Positions 27,131 to 36,192 of a stretch of DNA of 64,000 nt are shown here, piece after piece (the first letter of the stretch is position 1; each line of letters opens with the position of its first letter). Location of the stretch: the NCBI GenBank assembly GCA_030388825.1, contig CP128835.1, positions 2,040,001 to 2,104,000 on the forward strand, given 5' to 3'. Both the position numbers and the translations under genes were made by a program. Under the pieces are notes generated by a model that was given only the letters and a program-made list of their open reading frames with translations, had not been told where the DNA came from and ran no database searches. The DNA comes from Rossellomorea sp. AcN35-11. GTDB taxonomy: Bacteria > Bacillota > Bacilli > Bacillales > Bacillaceae_B.

Positions 27131-27169
27131 TAAAGATTAGCTAGACAACAATCCCTCTTAAGAATATTT

Positions 27170-27220
27170 GGGTCAGACCCTTAGTATGATAAAGCATTAA
27201 TGTACCGGGGGTCAGACCCC
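27170..27220. repeat. Palindromic intergenic repeat, copy P5
   Basis: GGGTCAGACCC (27170-27180) and GGGGGTCAGACCCC (27207-27220) with AAAGCATTAATGTACC between. Downstream of the STAND-like gene. Confidence 0.75.
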
Positions 27221-27304
27221 AAACTTCCAAAAGAACTGGTTGATATGGGTGTGTTAACACAAGAAGAGTTTTGTGCTAAAAAGAAAGAAATCACTGGGCT
27301 ATGA
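27221..27304 (+). pseudogene. SHOCT-domain C-terminal fragment
   Basis: LPKELVDMGVLTQEEFCAKK followed by KEITGL and TGA (27302-27304) is the short C-terminal SHOCT helix hairpin that ends many Bacillus proteins. The rest of the parent gene is absent; palindrome P5 lies exactly at the break. A terminator-like hairpin (CCGTTC...GACGG, T7) follows at about 27305-27335. Confidence 0.55.
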
Positions 27305-27335
27305 AGCCGTTCAGAATAGTTGGACGGATTTTTTT

Positions 27336-27794
27336 GGGGTTTGAAAGAAGAATGAAAACGTATCCTGATGGTATTTTTGGATATACCATTACTGCTGAAT
27401 ATTCTATTTTCCAAAAATTAGGGAGATAATAGTATTTATTTGTCGAAGTATGTATAAAAATTATAGAATTTCCTTATGCCCATGTTCTATTTCTTTTTTT
27501 GGGGATTGACCGATAGATTAAGCATTAATTAAGTGAAAGTTAAACAATACCTCTGCTTTTTAATTAAACAGTCTATGTCATATTTATTTTAATTTATAAA
27601 TGTTATACTAATTTTATTGTTTACTAAAACGATTTTTAAATTTAAATTAAGGGAAAATTAATTTATTTATTTCAAAAATAATAAAATAAGAAGTATTTTC
27701 TTATAATTAAGCCGTACATAATATTGATTAGAGGAAAAAGAAGAGTTGTTTATAATATTTGTGTGTATTTAAAATAAAAAGTGAGGGTCATCAC
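27336..27794. other. AT-rich intergenic region upstream of the SF1 helicase pair
   Basis: Very AT-rich with one 25-codon fragment (MKTYPDGIFGYTITAEYSIF, from 27352) that I do not recognise. The promoter of the following operon probably lies in the last 200 bases. Confidence 0.4.
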
Positions 27795-29828
27795 ATGAAT
27801 AAAGTGAGTAGTTTTTTTTATAAAAACATAGAAAATGATGATAAAAAGGTTAAGGGTTTTATTAGTAATTTAAGTACATATGCTGTGGAAAATCAGTTTC
27901 AAATATATATTTTAGACAGGCCTTTAATGGAAAGAGAAACGGATTACGATACCAGTAACCTTATGTTAATTTTAAGTCCATATCATAATATAAGTATAAT
28001 AAGTCTTGATAATTCAAAGGATTCTGAAGAATTCGAAGAGACTGTTGAATATTTAATAGAAGATATAGGATATTTAGGTAAGAAATTTAAATATAATAAT
28101 GTAATTGGACGACCAAGCAAATGGAAAAAGTATTTGAGTGAGTATAATTTCAGTGAGCTAGAATCATTAACTTCTGTAGATCTGATTTCTCAGTTCTTTG
28201 ATTCATTAAAATATGTACAACCCGAAGATAAAAGAAAAGTCGATTTAATAATTTCTTTAATTACTGGTAGTATAAATGATATTAGTTCAGTCGGTAATGA
28301 GGTTCCAGAAACTTTATTAGAAAAAATTAGGCAAAAGATAGTATTATTTGACGGTGACCAGACGAGATTTATTTATGAAGAATTACATCAAGATATTGTT
28401 AAAATTCAAGGTTTAGCTGGCACAGGGAAGACAGAGTTATTATTACACCGATTAAAAGAACTTTATACAGAAAATGACACAAATAAGATAGCTTTTACAT
28501 GTCATAATATTGCACTTGCAAATAAATTAAAATCCCGTGTACCTGAATTTTTTGATTTTATGAAAGTGGATGAACAAATTAGATGGAACGAAAGGTTATG
28601 GGTGTTTCACGGGTGGGGTTCTCAAAAATATCAAGATAATTTAGGATTGTATAGTTTAATATGTAGTACTTATAAATTACCTTATTATACTGCGGGAGAG
28701 GGTTCCTTTCAACGGGCATGTGAAAAAAGTTTAAGCTACTTAATTGAATTGGAAGAAAACGGTACGGAAATAACGCCTTATTTTGATTATATCTTAATAG
28801 ATGAGGCGCAAGATTTCCCTACTGAATTTATTGAGTTATGTAAAAAGGCAACTTCAAAAACTCTTTATTTAGCAGGAGACATTTTTCAAGACATTTTTGA
28901 AATGCAAGAGTTGGCATCTGAACCAGATTTCTCCTTAAATAAAGTATATAGAACACACCCGAAAAATTTAATGTTTGCCCACTCGGTTGGCATGGGGTTA
29001 TTTGAGACTCCTACAATTACTTGGTTAGAAAAAAATGGATGGGATGCATGTGGCTACCTAACTTATAACAAAGGAAGAAATTATAAATTATCAAGAGAAG
29101 CTATTTTAAGGTTTCAAGAGCTAGAAATGGAAGGATTAGAACACACAAGAATTATTCAGACATCAGATATTATGAACAGTATTACTAATACAATTTCAGA
29201 GATTGCTGATACACATTCTGATGTACGGCCAGATGACATAGCTATTATTTTCACAAATGAAAGACTTTCGAGATCTGACTATGATTTTATTACACATCTT
29301 CAAGTAGATATTTATGAAAAATTCAACTGGAATTCAAGTGTAACTTATAAGGACAAAAAAATTGAAAAAGATAAAGTAACTATTTCAAATAAGAATAATA
29401 TAAAGGGACTAGAATTTCCATTTGTAATATGTGTTGCTAACCATCGAATTACGCGCAAATTTGCTCAACGAAACACATTGTATATGGCTTTAACAAGATC
29501 GTTTTTGACTTCGTATTTGATAATTCAAGAAGAAAATAATCAAGAAGTTATTGATATCTTTAATAGAGGGTTAAAGACTATTAAAGATGAGAATGCAATA
29601 AATACTTTTGAACCAACCGAAGAAGAAAAAGCACTTCAAAAAAGGTTATTAAGTGATATTAAAAAGCCTAAAAAGTCTCAATATGAGGTTTTACATGAAA
29701 TTTTTGAAAAGTTAAGCCTCGATTATAATGATCAAAATCGAATACAATTAGCAATTGGCGCACTTAATGTCCATACTACAGATTTTAATACACTAGAAAA
29801 ATTAGTTCAGTCTATGTTGGAGGTTTAA
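27795..29828 (+). CDS. SF1 (UvrD/PcrA-like) helicase with unknown N-terminal domain
   Basis: A 677-residue protein; ATG 27795 is chosen over GTG 27759 because GAGGG lies about 8 bases upstream. Residues 1-200 are unrecognised. Then helicase motifs: I IQGLAGTGKTELLLHRL (about 205-221), II YILIDEAQDFPTEF (about 332-345), III LYLAGDIFQDIFE, IV VYRTHPKNL, V NNIKGLEFPFVICVA and VI LYMALTRSFLTSYLII, in UvrD order. The protein is half the size of AddA/RecB and lacks a visible nuclease. The gene is followed 3 bases later by a partner gene, so the two are co-expressed. Very AT-rich codon use contrasts with the core genes from 31.7 kb on. Confidence 0.8.
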   Translation: MNKVSSFFYKNIENDDKKVKGFISNLSTYAVENQFQIYILDRPLMERETDYDTSNLMLILSPYHNISIISLDNSKDSEEFEETVEYLIEDIGYLGKKFKYNNVIGRPSKWKKYLSEYNFSELESLTSVDLISQFFDSLKYVQPEDKRKVDLIISLITGSINDISSVGNEVPETLLEKIRQKIVLFDGDQTRFIYEELHQDIVKIQGLAGTGKTELLLHRLKELYTENDTNKIAFTCHNIALANKLKSRVPEFFDFMKVDEQIRWNERLWVFHGWGSQKYQDNLGLYSLICSTYKLPYYTAGEGSFQRACEKSLSYLIELEENGTEITPYFDYILIDEAQDFPTEFIELCKKATSKTLYLAGDIFQDIFEMQELASEPDFSLNKVYRTHPKNLMFAHSVGMGLFETPTITWLEKNGWDACGYLTYNKGRNYKLSREAILRFQELEMEGLEHTRIIQTSDIMNSITNTISEIADTHSDVRPDDIAIIFTNERLSRSDYDFITHLQVDIYEKFNWNSSVTYKDKKIEKDKVTISNKNNIKGLEFPFVICVANHRITRKFAQRNTLYMALTRSFLTSYLIIQEENNQEVIDIFNRGLKTIKDENAINTFEPTEEEKALQKRLLSDIKKPKKSQYEVLHEIFEKLSLDYNDQNRIQLAIGALNVHTTDFNTLEKLVQSMLEV

Positions 29829-29831
29829 GCT

Positions 29832-30545
29832 TTGCTTAGGGACTATTACAAAGTAACAAATTTTGAAGGCTTAGATAAGATGGTTAAAGCAAGAATAAAA
29901 TCAAAAAACCAATTAATATCTATAATAGTAACTTCATTAAAGGTGATATTGACAGACTTAAAACCTAATGATGAAAATTCAGGAATATTTTGTTTGAAAG
30001 ACTATGGCGTGAAAAAAAGAATATTTTTCACTGTATTGGATGAGGAGCATAAGATACTTAAACATTTTTCATTTTCGTGCCCTTTTAATATTTCATATAC
30101 CGACACAGGAATTGATTTCAAGTTAAATAATAGAGAAATTGTTATTGATTTATACACATTAGAAATTTTATCAACTTTGTGTAAAAATAATTGGTTCTCA
30201 GATACTAATGAAGCAAATCATGATATTTTAACTTTTATAGAAAGCTATGGTGATTTGCTATTCGAATTTAATGTTCCAGAGGAAATGGAGTCAGATTTGT
30301 GGTCTATAATTATGACTTTAATTACTTTTGAACCCGGCTACATTAGATATGATTATGATATAGATAATTTTGAAGAGTTTACTCATCCTCTACATCACAT
30401 AGATGTTAACTTTTCTGATATAGGAACATTTAAGCTAGGATTTGATGAAAGTATGAATATTATTGACAGGCTAAAATTAGAAGATTTTGAGGATATACTA
30501 TTAAATGGAAGGTCTAGAGCCAGTCACTGTTATACACTTAGTTAA
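29832..30545 (+). CDS. DUF2290-like partner protein of the SF1 helicase
   Basis: A 237-residue soluble protein starting at TTG 29832 with GGAGG at 29819-29823 (inside the end of the helicase gene), so translation is likely coupled. The C-terminal signature GYIRYDYDIDN, then HPLHHIDVNFSDIGTFKLGF, resembles DUF2290 as I remember it. The family has no assigned function. Constant pairing with an SF1 ATPase suggests a two-component module in which this protein senses or acts and the helicase supplies the motor. Palindrome P6 lies 90 bases downstream. Confidence 0.6.
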   Translation: MLRDYYKVTNFEGLDKMVKARIKSKNQLISIIVTSLKVILTDLKPNDENSGIFCLKDYGVKKRIFFTVLDEEHKILKHFSFSCPFNISYTDTGIDFKLNNREIVIDLYTLEILSTLCKNNWFSDTNEANHDILTFIESYGDLLFEFNVPEEMESDLWSIIMTLITFEPGYIRYDYDIDNFEEFTHPLHHIDVNFSDIGTFKLGFDESMNIIDRLKLEDFEDILLNGRSRASHCYTLS

Positions 30546-30634
30546 AATATCCTATAAGATGTACTTATACACTTTAATTATGGAGTCAAAAGTGACTCGA
30601 TAAATTGGTTTGAAAAAATATCTTTAAAGAAATT

Positions 30635-30684
30635 GGGATCAGCCCCCCGGTACGGTGAAGCATTAATGTACCGGGCCTGATCCC
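30635..30684. repeat. Palindromic intergenic repeat, copy P6
   Basis: GGGATCAGCCCCCCGGTAC (30635-30653) with GTACCGGGCCTGATCCC (30668-30684), loop GGTGAAGCATTAAT. G-A/T-C changes at the ends are compensatory relative to P3 and P5. Confidence 0.8.
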
Positions 30685-30780
30685 TTTTTTCAAAACGGTA
30701 TAGGATAAAAAGGATTTTAACTTATGAATTTAGAATCTTACTTATAATAAAAATAAAATCAAGTAGAACGGTGTGAAGAT

Positions 30781-31018
30781 AATGGATTTTGATCGGCATT
30801 TTCTCGAGATGGTAAAGAGGAAGCGGAGTTATCTATTAAAGATGGCACGTACCCTATAGGTGCTTTCTTAATTGATAATGAGGGAAACATAATATGTACA
30901 GGAAAGAATCGAGTTTATTCAATTTTAGATCCTACGTGCCATACAGAAATGGATGTTATTAGACAGGCAAGGGCCATATTAATGAATCCTAAGTATAACG
31001 GTAAATGTATTTTATAAG
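30781..31018 (+). pseudogene. Cytidine/deoxycytidylate deaminase-like gene, truncated and frameshifted
   Basis: From ATG 30781 (MDFDRHFLEMV) the frame breaks at about 30815; adding one A restores KEEAELSIKDGTYPIGAFLI. The zinc-ligand motif appears as PTCHTEMDVIRQA (H-T-E in place of H-A-E), as in nucleoside and tRNA/guanine deaminases. The frame stops at KCIL before the PCxxC motif that supplies the other zinc ligands. A following frame reads WNFCSDACDMKG, perhaps the displaced Cys-x-x-x-Cys part. So the gene carries at least two shifts and, as written, cannot make an active enzyme. Confidence 0.6.
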
Positions 31019-31125
31019 GCTAATCCTATGGAATTTTTGTTCAGACGCTTGCGACATGAAAGGAATATCCTTGGTCATATGCCATTTTTTATTTTGTGAG
31101 GTTTCTAAGTGGAGGCAGTCGGAAA

Positions 31126-31680
31126 TTGAAAAAATATTTGTTTCTCTTCATTTGTTTTATGATCATGACAGGCTGCAGTCAAAATGTTCAAAGCGATAGT
31201 GAAAGGGGAAAGACTTCTCCAAAGCATCCAGGCAAGTTATTGCCACCGATCACAGCTAATCTTGAGGAAATCGATAGACCTCTCAGGCCAGATCAGATGA
31301 AATGGAATTTACATGTGACGTTCGGTGATCCTGAAGCACATGCAAAAGCCGTTTTGGAAACATCCGGTGTTATCCAGAATAGCGAAGAGGGAAATAAGGT
31401 TTTTGCTTAATGGACTGAAGTCCAAGAATGGGAAACTACAACGGTTCCCATTATGGTAAAAGCAAAAGAGTTTGGCCGAGGCAGTATGAAAGTTAAGGTG
31501 GAAGCATACGATCAAGATGGTAAGTTTAAATATTCTATGAATCCCACTCAATATTTACTGGTTACAAAAGAAGAGGTGTCTACAGCGAAAAATGGGTTTA
31601 GTGAGTTGGAACTCCAGCATATTGACCATTTAAAACAGGTAGGTAATATCTTTGAGGAAGAATACAAAACCCGAAAATAA
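31126..31680 (+). pseudogene. Lipoprotein gene with an in-frame TAA
   Basis: TTG 31126 with GGAGG 10 bases upstream starts a lipoprotein signal (KKYLFLFICFMIMTGCSQ, lipobox MTGC). The frame meets TAA at 31408-31410 and continues in the same frame as WTEVQEWETTTVPIMVKAKE to the TAA at 31678-31680, about 184 codons in all. A single G-to-T change (GAA to TAA) would explain it. The mature part has no family that I recognise; the second half looks like a small beta-domain (FGRGSMKVKVEAYDQDGKFK). Confidence 0.55.
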
Positions 31681-31729
31681 GAATTGATGAAGGGGAACTA
31701 ACAATAAGCTCCCATTCATATTAAGAAAA

Positions 31730-31760
31730 AAGAGTGAACTAAAATTGCAGGTTCACTCTT
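31730..31760 (-). terminator. Terminator between converging genes
   Basis: AAGAGTGAAC (31730-31739) with GTTCACTCTT (31751-31760); on the minus strand it is followed by a T run, so it ends the permease gene. Confidence 0.75.
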
Positions 31761-31765
31761 ATATC

Positions 31766-33094
31766 TTAACCAAGTCTCTGAACAGGATTCTGTTCTGCCA
31801 CCCTACTCCTTTTTTTACTAAACACATAGATAATAGAAGTCATAATAAAACAACTAAACCCCGGCGAAAACCAATCCGGAATTCCCAAATAAACCACCAT
31901 CCCAATCACTAAAACAACCAACGCCTCCCGATTAAAATTCAACTCCCCACTCGCCAACCTCACAAGCGCACTCTCAGAAATCCTCCCCCTCCTAATAACC
32001 AAATAATCCGCCACAACAATAGCCGAAATCGGAATAATCAAGATCCCCAAATAAGAAACATACTCCTGCGCATTATAAACCAGCTGCGGGAACGAACTCA
32101 AAACAATCCCAGCAACACTAAACAACAGCGCACTCTGAATCCGTGATAGGGAAGGGAGAGCATTAAGCAGACTATATCCCCCCGTATACGCATTACTAAG
32201 ATTAATCGATATCATCGACACCATCGCACAAGCCGTGATCACCAACAGAAGCAGGCTAGAGTCAGTCAGCTGCCCCGCTGCCACGAAAGGGTTCAAATTC
32301 TCAAACAAGCTGGCACTCAATCCTCCAAGTAGAGCGGTCATCATGAATCCGACGACGTTGCCCGCGTAAAGTCCCCAGAATCCGTGGCGGTCGCTTTTGC
32401 TGTAGCGAGTGATGTCGGATGATGCGCTGACGCCTGAGATGTATTGGACGAAGACGAGGCTTGAGTAGAATAGGAACGTTCCGATGGAGAATGGTTCCTG
32501 ACCTTGACTTAGTGTTGTGAGGGAATCGGCTCCTTCTGTCAGGAACAGGTACAGAATGATTCCCTGACCGATCACGAGAATCGGGATGAATAATTTGGTC
32601 GCTTTCTTCACAGCTTCGAAGCCGATGAGGGCTAGAAGGGTCATGATGATGGCGAGTCCGATGGCAACAGGTACAAACGGAATTGTGTACGGTGTTACTT
32701 TTTCCACCATGGAGATGATGACGAAGGTTCCTCCGATGGTTTGGACGCTGAACCAGTAGAGGGACGTCAGGGACCGGATGGGGGATGCGATGAGCATCGA
32801 CAGCCGGGTTCCGATGATGGACCGGAGGACGTATTGGGCTGGCAGGCCGTAGCGGGAGCCCGGTAATGAGAGGAATGAGACGAAGAGGAAGGCGACGCTT
32901 GCTCCGAGTACGGTGGCAAGAAATGCTGCCTGGAAGGATAGTCCGCCTTCTAAGACGGCGAGTGCCGGGATGAGAAAGTTTCCTGCGTTGACGGAGAAGG
33001 CGAGCTGGATGATGAAGTATTCGATCCAGGTGGTTGATTTTAGTTCGGTTGGGACTTTTTCGAGTCCGAGTCGTTCGATCATGGGTTGTTTCAT
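31766..33094 (-). CDS. NCS1-family cytosine/purine-type permease
   Basis: A 442-residue, 12-TM protein of the nucleobase:cation symporter-1 family, as in CodB and Bacillus YxlA. Visible are NAGNFLIPALAVLEGGLSFQ in TM1-2, SRYGLPAQYVLRSIIGT, YWFSVQTIGGTFVI, SGVSASSDITRYSKSDRHGF and the C-terminal helices. The typical first residues RGLEKVP-type (ERLGLEKVP) support the start at 33094. Substrate is likely a pyrimidine, purine or related ring, not decided by sequence. GC-rich codon use in its first half (right-hand side) differs sharply from the AT-rich C-terminal third, a mosaic worth noting. Confidence 0.85.
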   Translation of the reverse strand: MKQPMIERLGLEKVPTELKSTTWIEYFIIQLAFSVNAGNFLIPALAVLEGGLSFQAAFLATVLGASVAFLFVSFLSLPGSRYGLPAQYVLRSIIGTRLSMLIASPIRSLTSLYWFSVQTIGGTFVIISMVEKVTPYTIPFVPVAIGLAIIMTLLALIGFEAVKKATKLFIPILVIGQGIILYLFLTEGADSLTTLSQGQEPFSIGTFLFYSSLVFVQYISGVSASSDITRYSKSDRHGFWGLYAGNVVGFMMTALLGGLSASLFENLNPFVAAGQLTDSSLLLLVITACAMVSMISINLSNAYTGGYSLLNALPSLSRIQSALLFSVAGIVLSSFPQLVYNAQEYVSYLGILIIPISAIVVADYLVIRRGRISESALVRLASGELNFNREALVVLVIGMVVYLGIPDWFSPGFSCFIMTSIIYVFSKKRSRVAEQNPVQRLG

Positions 33095-33338
33095 GGGAAG
33101 ATTCTCCTCTGTGCCTAGTAAAATGCGTATCTTTTATTTTAAAGAATTTTTGCAAAAAAGCGAAGAAATAATCATTTTATTTTTTTGAGAAAAGTAGAGA
33201 TATTTCCTTATTTATTTGTTAGAATGTAAGTGCTTACAGGGTGAGTAATGGCCCTTCGCTATTATATAGGAATAATGGTATATTTATGAAGTAACTGCTC
33301 AAGTTGGAGCAATAGTGGAAATAGGAGGTTGGCTTAGT

Positions 33339-34457
33339 ATGCGTATTGGTGTACCAATGGAGATTAAGAATAACGAAAATCGGGTGGCAATGACCCCGGC
33401 TGGTGTTGTGAATCTGGTTCTGTATGGACATGAGGTTTACATTGAAGCGGGAGCTGGTTTAGGCTCAGGTTTCACGGACGAAGATTATAAAGCAGCAGGT
33501 GGACACATTGTTGATTCGGCAGCTGAAGCATGGTCGATGGATATGGTCATGAAGGTAAAAGAGCCTCTTCCAAGTGAATACTCTTATTTCCGTGAGGGAT
33601 TGATCTTATTTACATATTTACATCTTGCTCCAGAGCCTGAGTTAACGAAGGCATTAATTGATAATAAAGTGATCGGGATCGCGTACGAGACGGTTGAATT
33701 GAATCGTGCCCTTCCGCTTCTGACTCCAATGAGTGAAGTGGCTGGACGTATGGCGACACAGATCGGTGCCCAGTTCCTAGAGAAGATCCACGGCGGGAAA
33801 GGTGTACTCCTTTCAGGTGTCCCTGGGGTTCGCCGCAGTAAAGTGACGATCATTGGTGGAGGAGTGGCCGGTACGAACGCAGCGAAGATGGCTGTCGGAC
33901 TTGGTGCCAACGTAACGATCCTTGACCTGAACCCGGATCGCCTTCGTCAGCTGGATGATATCTTCGGAAGCGACGTAACGACGCTTATGTCCAACCCGCT
34001 GAACATCGAACAAGCGGTAAGAGAAGCGGATCTAGTCATCGGAGCTGTTCTGATTCCAGGAGCGAAAGCACCTAAATTGGTAACGGAAGACATGATCAAA
34101 GCGATGACACCTGGTTCAGTCGTTGTCGATATCGCCATCGACCAAGGTGGAATCTTCGAAACAACGGACCGCATCACGACCCATGACGATCCAACTTACG
34201 TGAAGCACGGTGTTGTACATTATGCCGTAGCGAACATGCCTGGTGCCGTACCGCGTACGTCTACCATTGCCCTGACGAACGTGACCGTACCTTATGCCGT
34301 GCAGATCGCCAACAAAGGCTACAAGCAGGCGTGCCTGGACAACGAAGCGCTCTTAAAAGGAATCAACACCTTGAACGGATATGTGACGTACCAAGCCGTA
34401 GCCGAAGCACACAATGTGGACTACTCTGACACACGAACACAATTACAACAGCAATAA
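33339..34457 (+). CDS. ald: Alanine dehydrogenase
   Basis: A 372-residue enzyme catalysing NAD-dependent, reversible deamination of L-alanine to pyruvate and ammonia, used for alanine catabolism and in sporulating bacilli for normal spore formation. The N-terminal [20 protein letters not shown], the catalytic-site region [10 protein letters not shown] (Lys) and [13 protein letters not shown] (His), and the Rossmann motif [17 protein letters not shown] are all intact. ATG 33339 follows AGGAGG at 33323-33328; GTG 33315 lies before that site. A terminator follows at 34464, so it is monocistronic. It is the first unmistakable core metabolic gene after the island. Confidence 0.97.
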   Translation: MRIGVPMEIKNNENRVAMTPAGVVNLVLYGHEVYIEAGAGLGSGFTDEDYKAAGGHIVDSAAEAWSMDMVMKVKEPLPSEYSYFREGLILFTYLHLAPEPELTKALIDNKVIGIAYETVELNRALPLLTPMSEVAGRMATQIGAQFLEKIHGGKGVLLSGVPGVRRSKVTIIGGGVAGTNAAKMAVGLGANVTILDLNPDRLRQLDDIFGSDVTTLMSNPLNIEQAVREADLVIGAVLIPGAKAPKLVTEDMIKAMTPGSVVVDIAIDQGGIFETTDRITTHDDPTYVKHGVVHYAVANMPGAVPRTSTIALTNVTVPYAVQIANKGYKQACLDNEALLKGINTLNGYVTYQAVAEAHNVDYSDTRTQLQQQ

Positions 34458-34463
34458 CACCAA

Positions 34464-34503
34464 GAAGCCGACTGGATGGAATGTTCAGTCGGCTTTTTTT
34501 TAT
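34464..34503 (+). terminator. ald terminator
   Basis: AAGCCGACTG with CAGTCGGCTT followed by T8. Confidence 0.9.
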
Positions 34504-34555
34504 ATGAAAAGCAAATGATTTTCTTTCGTTTATAAATGAGGACTGAAGAAATTGG

Positions 34556-34835
34556 TGGTACCGATGATCAGTTGATTGGAGCGGAAGGTGCTCGAACTCC
34601 TGCGGGAATAGCTGGACAGTAAGAAAAGCGGAAGGGCTTTGCCAGGGGCGACAAGCATAAGTTAAGTCTGCCAGAAAGGCGTTTTTTGCCTTTTTGGCAG
34701 ACTTGGCTTATGACCTCGAGCCCCTAAGCCCTGTAGCTGGACAGGTGAGACCCCGGAAGCGCAGCTGAGGAGGCTCGCCGCCAGCCCCGCGGAAAGCGAG
34801 CACCTGCAAGCGGAAATCAACCAGCACTCGCTTAA
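34556..34835. repeat. Large Bacillus-type dispersed repeat with nested palindrome
   Basis: Contains GGAGCGGAAGGTGCTCGA, ACTCCTGCGGGA, GACAGGTGAGACCCCGG and GCGGAAAGCGAGCACCTG then GGAAATCAACCAGCACTC, the blocks of a dispersed element that I know from many Bacillus chromosomes. A further palindrome is inserted inside: AAGTCTGCCAGAAAGGC with GCCTTTTTGGCAGACTT (about 34655-34705). Non-coding. Confidence 0.7.
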
Positions 34836-34912
34836 TTTCTTGAAATCCGGGTATAACAATAAAGTAGATACGAGAGTACCAATCGATAAGTTGTAGATGG
34901 AGGAGATACCAA

Positions 34913-35593
34913 ATGAAGATATCATATCATGGACATTCAGTAGTGAAGATTGAAACAAATGGAAAGACGATCCTGATCGACCCTTTCATCAACGGAAATG
35001 AACTGACAGATCTGAAAGTCGAGGACGAGAGACCCGATGTCATCATCCTTACTCACGGTCACAACGATCATGTTGGTGATACGGTGGAGCTTGCCAAGAA
35101 AAATGACTCTCTTGTCATCGCCAACCACGAACTGGCCACGTACCTTAGCTGGCAGCTCGTGAAAACCCATCCCATGCATATCGGCGGCGCCTATGAGTTC
35201 GATTTCGGGAAAGTGAAATTCACTCAGGCGTTCCACGGCTCCGGACTGATTACAGACGGAAATGAAATCATCTATATGGGGATGCCTGCAGGAATCCTCC
35301 TTATGATTGAAGGGAAGACGATCTTCCATGCAGGGGATACCGGCTTATTCTCCGATATGAAGCTGATCGGGGAGCGTCACCCCATTGACCTCGCCTTCCT
35401 GCCGATTGGAGATAATTTCACCATGGGACCTGAAGATGCAGCGACGGCGGCAAGCTTTCTGAAAGCAAAGAAAGTCGTGCCGATCCACTATGATACCTTC
35501 CCGCCGATCAAGCAGGATCCAAATAAATTCATTGATATGCTGGAAGACTCTGAAGGACAGATCATGAAGGCCGGAGATGTCATCCATTTTTGA
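34913..35593 (+). CDS. ytkL: UPF0173 metal-dependent hydrolase YtkL
   Basis: A 226-residue metallo-beta-lactamase-fold protein of the UPF0173 family. Metal ligands are visible as [10 protein letters not shown] (H-x-H-x-D-H, about residues 48-57), the later [13 protein letters not shown] (Asp) and VPIHYDTF (His). [20 protein letters not shown] is the usual N-terminus. GGAGG lies about 8 bases before ATG 34913. The substrate is unknown across the family. It stands in the same neighbourhood as ytoI, ytpI and nrnA, as in other Bacillaceae (from memory). Confidence 0.93.
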   Translation: MKISYHGHSVVKIETNGKTILIDPFINGNELTDLKVEDERPDVIILTHGHNDHVGDTVELAKKNDSLVIANHELATYLSWQLVKTHPMHIGGAYEFDFGKVKFTQAFHGSGLITDGNEIIYMGMPAGILLMIEGKTIFHAGDTGLFSDMKLIGERHPIDLAFLPIGDNFTMGPEDAATAASFLKAKKVVPIHYDTFPPIKQDPNKFIDMLEDSEGQIMKAGDVIHF

Positions 35594-35701
35594 TTGAATA
35601 TACGTATTAGTAGTCCAGATAACGTGGAGGAAGCTTAATCTCTCACCCCCATTTTTCGTAATGTAGAAAACAGGGGTATTACTAATAAAATGAACACACC
35701 A

Positions 35702-35730
35702 AAAAATCTTGGGATATCCCAAGATTTTTG
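35702..35730. terminator. Bidirectional terminator after ytkL
   Basis: AAAAATCTTGGG with CCCAAGATTTTT around ATAT. Confidence 0.75.
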
Positions 35731-36192
35731 TTATTAATGGAATGGATCTTCATTTATTAGAGGCCATAAAGATGTGCAGTTAACATTTATGAATTTAGGT
35801 ACAAAATACCAATTTCTTTTATTTTTTACTTAGGTAAACTTTTTTGGTTGACTGCAAAATCAATTTGGTTGATAATGTACTTAAGAAATTCACTAAATTT
35901 CTCCCTAAGTGGTATATCAAAAGCCATGATATATCATACATGTAGTCACCCTCTAGTAGTAGAGCGGTGACTTTTTTTTATGTTAAACAACTCTCTTGAT
36001 AGTTGAGGCATGCGTAATTTGCTTCTGTAATCATGTAAAAATGTTCGAGCGTGAGTTGGTAAGTGGGTGGTTGAAAGCTGTCTGTTCTCAACGGAATCGA
36101 CCTATGATATTCTTAGGTTATAGGAATTTCCTTATATTGTAACAGCTGCAATATAAGTTGAGTGAAGTTGTCTTTCGAAGGGGGAGGAGTTC
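35731..36192. other. Intergenic region with a second terminator
   Basis: GTCACC (35945-35950) with GGTGAC (35966-35971) and T8 forms another terminator at about 35944-35979. No gene supported between it and ytkL, so a small lost or unseen RNA upstream of this terminator is possible. Confidence 0.5.

Noticed and set aside
27795..30545. Gabija system
   Set aside because: There is no GajA-like OLD-family ATPase/nuclease next to the SF1 helicase; the partner looks entirely different.
32301..33155. 284-codon Arg/His-rich minus-strand frame
   Set aside because: It is an overlapping frame of the GC-rich half of the NCS1 permease gene with no ribosome site and an unnatural composition.
34556..34835. 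New structured RNA between ald and ytkL
   Set aside because: The blocks match a dispersed Bacillus repeat, with a second partial copy at 37705, so a mobile repeat explains it better.
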